Shown here in pieces: positions 6,906-11,986 of a stretch of 11,986 bases of DNA (its first letter is position 1; the number at the start of each line of letters is the position of its first letter). The position numbers were made by a program, and so were the translations under genes. The notes below the pieces were generated by a model that searched no databases, was not told the origin of the DNA, and saw only the letters and a list, made by a program, of their open reading frames with translations. The stretch is from an uncultured Acidimicrobiales bacterium (GTDB taxonomy: Bacteria > Actinomycetota > Acidimicrobiia > Acidimicrobiales > Iamiaceae): NCBI GenBank assembly GCA_937926025.1, contig CALANQ010000422.1, positions 1 through 11,986 of the forward strand. Reading direction: 5' to 3'.

Positions 6906-7876
6906 CCGTTCCGTCCACCGACCTGTCGACCCCGTCGACCGGAGGCCGCGCTGCCGGCGGACGCACGATCGACACCACGGGTGCTTCGGTGCTGACCAAG
7001 GTGCGCCGCAGCGCCGCCGGGACCGCCGTCACCGACGCCGGCAAGGCCGTGCTCCGCCAGTACGGGGTGGCCACCGCGTCGCAGCGCCGGGTACCGGAGC
7101 TCATCGTCGTCGGCGCCAAGCGGGGCGGCACCACCTCGCTGTGGAAGTACCTGGCCGACCACCCGGGCGTGCTGCCCACGTTCCCGAAGGCGGAGAACAT
7201 CAAGGGCACCTACTTCTTCGACGAGGGGTGGGGCCGGGGCGAGCGCTGGTACCGGTCGCACTTCCCCACCGACCGGGTGCGGGCGAAGGCGGCCGAGCGG
7301 CTCGGCTACGACCCCATCGCCTTCGAGGCCAGCCCGTACTACCTGTTCCACCCCCACGCGCCGGCCCGGGCCCGGCAGGTGGCACCCGACGCGCTCATCG
7401 TCGCCCTCCTGCGCGACCCGGTGGAGCGGGCGTTCTCGCACTACAAGGAGCGCCGCAACCACACCGAGCCGCTGTCGTTCGCCGAGGCCCTGGCGGCCGA
7501 GGACGAGCGCACGGGCGGCGAGGAGGAGCGGATGCTGGCCGACCCTTCGGTCATCTCCGGCGCCCACCGCCACCAGACCTACGTGGCCCAGAGCCGCTAC
7601 GCCCCCATGCTCGAGCGCTGGTTCGCGGCCTTCCCCCGGGAGCAGGTGCTGGTCACCGCGGCCGAGGACTTCTACGCCGATCCGCAGGCGTTCTGCGACC
7701 AGATCACCTACCACGTCGGCATCCCCCGCCGCGATCTCGGCAACCCGGAGCCTTTCAACAGCGAGCCGAGTGCCGATATGGATCCTGAGGTCCGGGCCCA
7801 GCTCCGTGCCTCTCTGGACGAAGACATCCGGGCGGTCGAGGCACTCCTCGGCCGACCGATGCCGTGGGGTGGCTGA
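6902..7876 (+). CDS. PAPS-dependent sulfotransferase
   Basis: The 324-residue protein is predicted to move a sulfuryl group from PAPS to a hydroxyl or amino group, here probably on a glycan. LIVVGAKRGGTTSLWKYLAD (67-86) is the 5'-phosphosulfate-binding loop, with K73 and TTS (77-79) at the expected places. LLRDPVERAFSHYKERRN (169-186) is the 3'-phosphate-binding element, with R171 and S179. The later block VAQSRYAPMLERWFAAFP and EDFYADP match the heparan-sulfate-type (NDST-like) bacterial sulfotransferases. The first 60 residues are polar and probably disordered; no signal peptide or membrane helix is seen, so the enzyme should be cytoplasmic, where PAPS is found. It starts with ATG in an ATGA overlap (6902-6905) with the polymerase stop. 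The operon context suggests a sulfated surface polysaccharide; the acceptor is inferred, not shown. Confidence 0.88.
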   Translation: MTVPSTDLSTPSTGGRAAGGRTIDTTGASVLTKVRRSAAGTAVTDAGKAVLRQYGVATASQRRVPELIVVGAKRGGTTSLWKYLADHPGVLPTFPKAENIKGTYFFDEGWGRGERWYRSHFPTDRVRAKAAERLGYDPIAFEASPYYLFHPHAPARARQVAPDALIVALLRDPVERAFSHYKERRNHTEPLSFAEALAAEDERTGGEEERMLADPSVISGAHRHQTYVAQSRYAPMLERWFAAFPREQVLVTAAEDFYADPQAFCDQITYHVGIPRRDLGNPEPFNSEPSADMDPEVRAQLRASLDEDIRAVEALLGRPMPWGG

Positions 7877-7886
7877 ACCCCGCAAC

Positions 7887-7895
7887 GGAGGGAAG
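7887..7895 (+). promoter_or_regulatory. Ribosome binding site of the large secreted protein
   Basis: GGAGGGAAG lies 7 nt before the ATG at 7903 and supports this start over the in-frame upstream extension into the sulfotransferase gene. The gap between the two genes is only 26 nt and shows no promoter or terminator, so read-through from the polysaccharide operon is likely. Confidence 0.7.
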
Positions 7896-7902
7896 CCACC
7901 AC

Positions 7903-10900
7903 ATGAAGCGTCGCCCCAGCAAGCGGGTCACGATCGCGGCCGTCGTCGCCGCCGCCCTGATCGCCATCCCGGTCGTGAACGCCGTGCGCCCGAACTCGGC
8001 ATCGGCGGCCGACGCCCTCCCCGGCGACGGCACGACGTCGGCCACCGCCGGCGCCTCGTGCTGGGGCATCAAGCAGCAGTACCCGGCCAGCGCCAGCGGC
8101 ACCTACTGGCTGAACACCGCCATCCTCCAGCGGCCCACCCAGTTCGCCTGCGACATGACCACCGACGGCGGCGGCTGGGTGCTGGTGGGCCGCGGCCGCA
8201 ACGGCTGGTCGTTCAACCCGCTCGGCCAGGGCAGCGCCGCCACCGTGCGCACCACCACCGACGGCACCGGCGCCTTCGCCCCGGCCGCGCTGGACACGAC
8301 GACCATCACCGCCCTGCTGAACGGCACCAACGTCAACGCCCTCACCGACGGCATCCGGCTGGAGCGGGCGGCCGACACCAGCGGCGCCACCCGCCAGGAC
8401 TACCGCCTCTACCCGAAGTACACGGCGTGGACGTGGAGCTTCGCTGCCGGCCAGCTGCTCAACAAGGTGGTCGTCGACGGCACCACCTACAGCGGTTCCA
8501 ACACCGCCAACACCTCGGCCACCGCCTACGGCCAGACGGCCAACGGCCTCTCCGGCATCACCGGCGTCCGGCAGCTGTTCACCACCCCGTGGTCGAGCCA
8601 CAACAAGGTCCAGGGCTTCTCGTTCGGCAGCGGCGTGAAGGGCGGCTCGAACAGCGCCAGCAACTACCTGTGGACCTACGGCAGCGAGGGCAGCCCCCTG
8701 CCGTTCACCCGGGTCTGGATCCGGCCCCGGGTCGCCAACGACGCCGCCGGGTTCACCCCGCTGCCCAGCACCGGGCTCCCGGCCGCCCCGCTGCGGCCCG
8801 TCCTGAAGAGCAAGTCCGAGGCGGCGCCCTGGGGCGTGGTCGGCATCGACCACACCAACGAGACCACCATCGAGCCGTACAAGACCAACGTGCTGTCGAT
8901 GAAGGTCAGCGGCGACCGCACCTTCGTCGGCGGCCGCTTCACCGGCGTGCAGAACGGCCCCTCGGCCTCCCCGGTGGCCCAGCCGTACCTGGCGGCGTTC
9001 GACCTGGACGGGAACTTCGTCGACACGTTCCGGCCCAAGGTCGACGGCCGGGTGTGGAACATGGTGGTCACACCGGACGGCAAGCTGATCATCGCCGGTG
9101 ACTTCACCAACGTGAACGGCGTGGCCGGCACGTCCGGGCTGGCCGCCCTGGACCCGGCCACCGGCGAGGTCATCACCTCCTGGAAGGCCGACATCACCCG
9201 GTCCACGGGCGCCCGCCCGCTGGTGCGCGGCCTGGCCATCGACGGCACCACCATCTACGCCGCCGGCAGCTTCAACCGGGTCACGGCCGGCACCTGGAAC
9301 ACCATCTCGGTGACCAACGCCATCAGCCTCAGCTCCGTCAACGGCAACCCGGGGGCGTGGCGGCCGCGGCCGTCGGCGTCGACGGTGGCGCTGCGGGTCA
9401 CCAAGGACCGCACCCGGGTCCTGATGGCCGGCTACTTCGCCAACATCAACGGCGACACCAACCACGGCTACTTCGGCATCACCGACGCCGCCACCGGCAC
9501 CCCCGTCGCCGGCATCGGGGCCTGGCAGCCGTCGGGCGGGTCCAACGCCAAGTACCAGCAGGCCGTCCTGGACCTGGGCGACGGCCGCATCGCCGTCGGC
9601 GGCTCGGAGCACGACAACCAGCTCTGGGACTGGAACCGGACCACCCTCCTCCAGTCGACCATCACGAAGCAGGGCGGCGACACCCAGGCCCTCGAGCAGT
9701 TCGACGGCAAGGTGTACCTGGCCTGCCACTGCGGCGACTGGCTCTACCAGGGCACCAACAACTGGTCGTCGCCGGACGGCTTCTCGTCGATCAGCGCCAT
9801 CAACCTGGTGGGCGCGCTCGACGCCACCACCTACCAGTACGACACCGACTGGTACCCGGGGAGCCTGAAGGGCGCCAGCGGCGAAGGCGTCTGGGCCATC
9901 GACCGCGACTCCCGCGGCTGCCTCTGGGTGGGCGGCGACCTCAACCGCGGCGCCTACAGCGGCGATGCCGCCACCGACTGGCTGGGCGGCTTCGCCCGGT
10001 TCTGCCCGTCGGACACCACGCCGCCCACCACCCCCACCAACGTGAAGGCGGCCCCGTCGGGTTCGGGCGTCACCCTCACGTGGGGCGGGTCCACCGATGC
10101 CAGCGGCACCGTGTCCTACGACGTGTACCGCAACGACCGGGTCATCGCCACGGTCTGGGGCACCTCCTACACGGATCCCGAGGTGACCGGCACCCAGCGC
10201 TACACGGTGCGCGCCGTCGACGCCCGCGGCAACGCGTCGGCCGCTCCCGCACCGATCAGCGTGAACGGGCCCTCCCCGAAGATCGCCACCGCGATCGCGT
10301 TCGGCAGCGAGTGGCGCTACGACGCCAGCGGCACCGACCAGGGCACGGCGTGGCGGGCCCCGGCCTTCGACGCGGCCAGCTGGCCCGTCGGCAAGGGCAA
10401 GCTCGGCTGGGGCACCACCGACCTGACCACCACCTTCACCACCAAGCCGCAGACGGCCTACTTCCGCTCCACCTTCCCGGTGGCGGACCCCAAGGCCGTC
10501 CGCCTGCTGGACCTGAAGCTGAAGGTGGCCACGGGCGCCGTGGTCTACGTCAACGGCGTGGAGGCGGGCCGGGTCAACATGCTCCCGGGCCCAGTCACCT
10601 CCACCACGCCCGCAGCCGGGTACATCTCGGGCGCCGCCGAGACGGCTGTCAACACGGTGTCGGTGCCCTCCTCGCTGCTGACCGCCGGCACCAACACCAT
10701 CGCCGTCGAGCTGCACGCCATGACGGCCGGTGCCGGGCGCGGGTTCTTCGACCTGGAGGCCACCACCTACGGCGCCGGCGGCGACACCGTCGCCCCGACG
10801 GCACCCGTCGCCGCAGCGTCCGTCGGCGCCGGGCGCATCACGGTCAGCTGGACGGGCGGCTCCGACGAGTCCGCGCTGGCCGGCTACCTCATCACCCGCG

Positions 10901-11559
10901 ACGATGCGCCGCTCGCCGTCACCGGTCCGACGACGTCGAGCTTCATCGACGCCGTCGACACCACCACCGGGCACCGCTACGTGGTCACCGCGTTCGACAC
11001 CAACGGCAACGCCACCGCTTCGGCGCCCGTGGCCACCAACGCGAAGGCCGATCCGGGGGTCCTGCCCTTCGGCGCCACCTGGCGGTGGCTGTTCACGGAG
11101 TCCGGGCCGGCGGCCGACTGGGCCCAGCCCGGTTTCGACGACAGCTCGTGGGCCTCGGGGCCGGGCGAGCTCGGCTTCGGCGACAACGACGAGAAGACCG
11201 TCATCTCCACGGCGCCGGCACCCCGGCCGCTCACCGCGTACTTCCGGACCACCGTCGACATCAAGGACCCGACGGCGTTCACCGCGGTACTCGCCGACCT
11301 GATCCGCGACGACGGGGCCGTCGTCTACGTGAACGGCGTCGAGGTCGGCCGGGACAACATGCCGGCCGGGGTCGTGACCAACTCGACCAAGGCGCCCGTG
11401 GCCATCACGGACCGCACCCAGGAGAAGACCCCGGTGACCTTCACCATCCCGGCGTCGGTCTTCCGCCCGGGGGCCAACACCATCGCCGTGGAGATCCACG
11501 GGAACGATCGCTACACCGGCGACCTCTCGTTCGACCTCCGGCTCACCGGCCAGCCCTGA
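7903..11559 (+). CDS. Secreted multidomain protein: fibrinogen-like, seven-repeat propeller, two Fn3/jelly-roll units
   Basis: The 1218-residue protein starts with a signal peptide (KRRPSKR, hydrophobic core 11-26, probable cleavage after ASA at 33-35). Residues about 50-275 form a bacterial fibrinogen-like module with C53, C83 and FACDMTTDGGGW (81-92). Next come seven spaced propeller-like motifs of the delta-60/DUF5122 type (strand, turn, then a (V/I)-x-G-x-F-like end) near 330-349, 384-406, 441-462, 495-517, 552-571, 594-612 and 663-683. Fn3 domains lie at about 704-790 and 960-1048, each followed by a galactose-binding-like jelly roll (792-957 and 1050-1216) sharing GAVVYVNGVE and NTIAVE. 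No catalytic site, membrane anchor or C-terminal sorting signal is seen, so it is probably released or held by binding to surface glycan. The gene follows the sulfotransferase by 26 nt. Family modules are clear; the biological role (adhesion, matrix, glycan binding) is inference. Confidence 0.82.
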   Translation: MKRRPSKRVTIAAVVAAALIAIPVVNAVRPNSASAADALPGDGTTSATAGASCWGIKQQYPASASGTYWLNTAILQRPTQFACDMTTDGGGWVLVGRGRNGWSFNPLGQGSAATVRTTTDGTGAFAPAALDTTTITALLNGTNVNALTDGIRLERAADTSGATRQDYRLYPKYTAWTWSFAAGQLLNKVVVDGTTYSGSNTANTSATAYGQTANGLSGITGVRQLFTTPWSSHNKVQGFSFGSGVKGGSNSASNYLWTYGSEGSPLPFTRVWIRPRVANDAAGFTPLPSTGLPAAPLRPVLKSKSEAAPWGVVGIDHTNETTIEPYKTNVLSMKVSGDRTFVGGRFTGVQNGPSASPVAQPYLAAFDLDGNFVDTFRPKVDGRVWNMVVTPDGKLIIAGDFTNVNGVAGTSGLAALDPATGEVITSWKADITRSTGARPLVRGLAIDGTTIYAAGSFNRVTAGTWNTISVTNAISLSSVNGNPGAWRPRPSASTVALRVTKDRTRVLMAGYFANINGDTNHGYFGITDAATGTPVAGIGAWQPSGGSNAKYQQAVLDLGDGRIAVGGSEHDNQLWDWNRTTLLQSTITKQGGDTQALEQFDGKVYLACHCGDWLYQGTNNWSSPDGFSSISAINLVGALDATTYQYDTDWYPGSLKGASGEGVWAIDRDSRGCLWVGGDLNRGAYSGDAATDWLGGFARFCPSDTTPPTTPTNVKAAPSGSGVTLTWGGSTDASGTVSYDVYRNDRVIATVWGTSYTDPEVTGTQRYTVRAVDARGNASAAPAPISVNGPSPKIATAIAFGSEWRYDASGTDQGTAWRAPAFDAASWPVGKGKLGWGTTDLTTTFTTKPQTAYFRSTFPVADPKAVRLLDLKLKVATGAVVYVNGVEAGRVNMLPGPVTSTTPAAGYISGAAETAVNTVSVPSSLLTAGTNTIAVELHAMTAGAGRGFFDLEATTYGAGGDTVAPTAPVAAASVGAGRITVSWTGGSDESALAGYLITRDDAPLAVTGPTTSSFIDAVDTTTGHRYVVTAFDTNGNATASAPVATNAKADPGVLPFGATWRWLFTESGPAADWAQPGFDDSSWASGPGELGFGDNDEKTVISTAPAPRPLTAYFRTTVDIKDPTAFTAVLADLIRDDGAVVYVNGVEVGRDNMPAGVVTNSTKAPVAITDRTQEKTPVTFTIPASVFRPGANTIAVEIHGNDRYTGDLSFDLRLTGQP
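8020..8179 (+). repeat. 5' copy of a repeat shared with the next secreted-protein gene
   Basis: These 160 nt align without gaps with 11827-11986. The encoded 53 residues (PGDGTT to GGGW) are identical at 42 positions (79%) by hand count. The copy here has FACD where the other has the canonical FYCD. Confidence 0.85.
10012..11550 (+). repeat. Internal tandem duplication of an Fn3 plus jelly-roll unit
   Basis: Two units of about 255 residues follow each other: 10012-10773 and 10780-11550. Both have an Fn3 domain with a SGxxxTW/VSWTGGSD-type strand, then a jelly roll with W-x-x-P-x-FD-x-x-SW, TAYFR, GAVVYVNGVExGRxNM and NTIAVExH. They have diverged clearly: the first unit has ATG where the second has the usual DDG before AVVYVNG. 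This suggests an old duplication, not a recent one. Confidence 0.7.
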
Positions 11560-11581
11560 CCACGCTGCGCATCCGCCACAG

Positions 11582-11612
11582 AGCGTGATGGTCGCTCGCG
11601 ACTTGTCACGCT
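11582..11612 (+). terminator. Nested hairpin after the large secreted protein, possible terminator
   Basis: AGCGTGA (11582-11588) pairs with TCACGCT (11606-11612), and inside it GTCGC (11591-11595) pairs with GCGAC (11598-11602), with small internal loops of 2 and 3 nt. The hairpin begins 23 nt after the stop codon. There is no U-tract. Its right arm overlaps the -35 box of the next promoter, so the same bases may instead, or also, be a protein-binding operator. Confidence 0.45.
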
Positions 11613-11631
11613 GAGTGAATTCCCCTAGCCT
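11603..11631 (+). promoter_or_regulatory. Probable housekeeping-type promoter of the second secreted-protein gene
   Basis: TTGTCA at 11603-11608 differs from TTGACA at one base. After a 17-nt spacer comes TAGCCT at 11626-11631, which fits the actinobacterial -10 pattern TANNNT. Transcription would start near 11638, giving a leader of roughly 70 nt. The spacer and -10 region (GAATTCCCCTAGCC) are less GC-rich than the surroundings. Confidence 0.6.
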
Positions 11632-11651
11632 CTCACGAAGCGTGATATTCG

Positions 11652-11686
11652 GTCTGGCTCAGGCACGCTGGGTGCCCGGGCCAGAC
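11652..11686 (+). promoter_or_regulatory. Strong leader hairpin adjoining the ribosome binding site
   Basis: GTCTGGC (11652-11658) and GCCAGAC (11680-11686) form a perfect 7-bp stem. Inside it GGCAC (11662-11666) pairs with GTGCC (11672-11676) around a 5-nt loop. The stem ends at the base before GGGGGAGGG, the ribosome binding site. It could stabilise the mRNA or tune translation. Confidence 0.5.
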
Positions 11687-11695
11687 GGGGGAGGG
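11687..11695 (+). promoter_or_regulatory. Ribosome binding site of the second secreted-protein gene
   Basis: GGGGGAGGG is a strong Shine-Dalgarno sequence 11 nt before the ATG at 11707, and it fixes this start, which in turn gives a complete signal peptide. Confidence 0.65.
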
Positions 11696-11706
11696 TCAGG
11701 GCCGCC

Positions 11707-11986
11707 ATGGGCAACCGCCAGTTCAGCAAGCGAGCACGGATCGGAGCAGCGGCCGCCGCCCTGCTGGTGGCCGTGCCCGTGCTCAACCTGATCACGGGAG
11801 GGTCGGCAACCGCCGCCACCGCCGTGCCGGGCGACGGCACCACCGCCGCCACCGCCGGCGCCTCCTGCTGGGGGATCAAGCAGCAGGTGTCGGCCAGCCC
11901 CGACGGCATCTACTGGCTCAACACGGCCGCCCTCGAGCGCCCGCAGCAGTTCTACTGCGACATGACCACCAACGGTGGCGGCTGGG
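11707..11986 (+). CDS. N-terminal part of a second secreted fibrinogen-like protein
   Basis: The gene runs off the right edge; 93 complete residues are visible. A signal peptide is clear: a basic start (NRQFSKRARI), a hydrophobic core from 13 to 28, and Ala-x-Ala sites around 34-39. After it comes PGDGTTAATAGASCWGIKQQ, with C54, and then FYCDMTTNGGGW (82-93), the conserved opening of the bacterial fibrinogen-like module. It is a paralogue of the 1218-residue protein just upstream, matching it at 42 of 53 residues over this part, and the signal peptides are also alike (SKR and (I/V)PV(V/L)N are shared). It has its own promoter and leader hairpin, so it can be expressed apart from the upstream operon. 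Whether it also contains propeller, Fn3 or jelly-roll domains cannot be seen here. Confidence 0.85.
   Translation, partial: MGNRQFSKRARIGAAAAALLVAVPVLNLITGGSATAATAVPGDGTTAATAGASCWGIKQQVSASPDGIYWLNTAALERPQQFYCDMTTNGGGW
11827..11986 (+). repeat. 3' copy of the fibrinogen-like repeat shared with 8020-8179
   Basis: This is the partner of the copy at 8020-8179: equal length, no gaps, 79% identical as protein by hand count. The two direct copies lie about 3.8 kb apart and may continue beyond the window edge; they could support recombination that deletes or fuses the genes. Confidence 0.8.

Larger units (their letters stand above)
11582..11645 (+). repeat. Three AGCGTGA boxes around the promoter, possible operator sites
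   Basis: AGCGTGA occurs at 11582-11588 and 11639-11645 on the + strand and as TCACGCT at 11606-11612. The last copy is part of a short palindrome TCACGAAGCGTGA (11633-11645) placed at the expected transcription start. The middle copy overlaps the -35 box. Partial copies (CACGCTG) also occur at 11561 and 11664. This arrangement resembles sites for a dimeric regulator; no regulator gene is in the window. Confidence 0.45.

Noticed and set aside
8761..8775. LPSTG sequence (residues 287-291) resembling a sortase signal
   Set aside because: It is internal, about 930 residues from the C-terminus, and is not followed by a hydrophobic segment and basic tail; it lies in a Pro-rich linker.
7708..11499. 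A very long open frame on the minus strand opposite the secreted protein, and similar minus-strand frames opposite the operon (for example 2357-4132 and 4572-6704)
   Set aside because: They are stretches of Arg/Gly/Pro/Ala/Val-rich low-complexity protein without domains, directly opposite well-recognised genes. High GC removes stop codons and creates such shadows.
1..11986. CRISPR arrays, tRNA or rRNA genes, insertion sequences and phage integration genes
   Set aside because: No regularly spaced repeats, cloverleaf sequences, transposase or integrase motifs were seen; apart from the gaps described, the window is filled by protein genes.

Overview
The window is a very GC-rich, gene-dense stretch with every supported gene on the + strand. 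Frequent GTG starts, stop/start overlaps and TANNNT-type -10 boxes suggest a high-GC actinobacterium. The fibrinogen-like secreted proteins would fit an Acidimicrobiia/Iamia-type lineage, but that placement is a guess from gene style, not a measured assignment.

Layout: (1) positions 1-443 hold the 3' end of a gene for a probable beta-helix (pectin-lyase-like) protein, followed by an 82-nt gap with a hairpin and a weak promoter candidate. (2) Positions 526-7876 are a compact run of six genes: a family 2 glycosyltransferase, an aminoglycoside-phosphotransferase-fold kinase, a Wzx/MATE-type polysaccharide flippase, a Wzz-like chain-length/co-polymerase protein with a degenerate tyrosine-kinase domain, an O-antigen ligase/Wzy-like membrane polymerase, and a PAPS-dependent sulfotransferase. 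Four of the five junctions are 4-nt stop/start overlaps (GTGA or ATGA); the exception is a 47-nt gap before the Wzz-like gene that carries a repeated CTGCACGT motif. (3) Positions 7903-11559 encode a 1218-residue secreted multidomain protein: signal peptide, fibrinogen-like CDMTTDGGGW module, seven propeller-like repeats, then two Fn3 plus jelly-roll units. (4) A 147-nt intergenic region holds a hairpin, a good -35/-10 pair, three copies of AGCGTGA in both orientations, and a strong leader hairpin against the ribosome binding site. (5) From 11707 to the window edge lies the start of a second secreted fibrinogen-like protein, a close paralogue of the first.

Taken together, genes 2-7 look like part of a Wzx/Wzy-dependent surface polysaccharide locus: sugars are added by the glycosyltransferase, the lipid-linked repeat unit is flipped by the flippase, polymerised by the Wzy-like protein under control of the Wzz-like protein, and the product or a precursor is sulfated. 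The kinase has no obvious standard role in such a pathway. The secreted multidomain protein is placed 26 nt after the sulfotransferase and may be co-transcribed, so a role at the cell surface or in the extracellular matrix is a reasonable inference. The most notable points are the tandem secreted paralogues with a structured, apparently regulated intergenic region, the pseudo-kinase domain of the Wzz-like protein, and the orphan kinase embedded in the operon.
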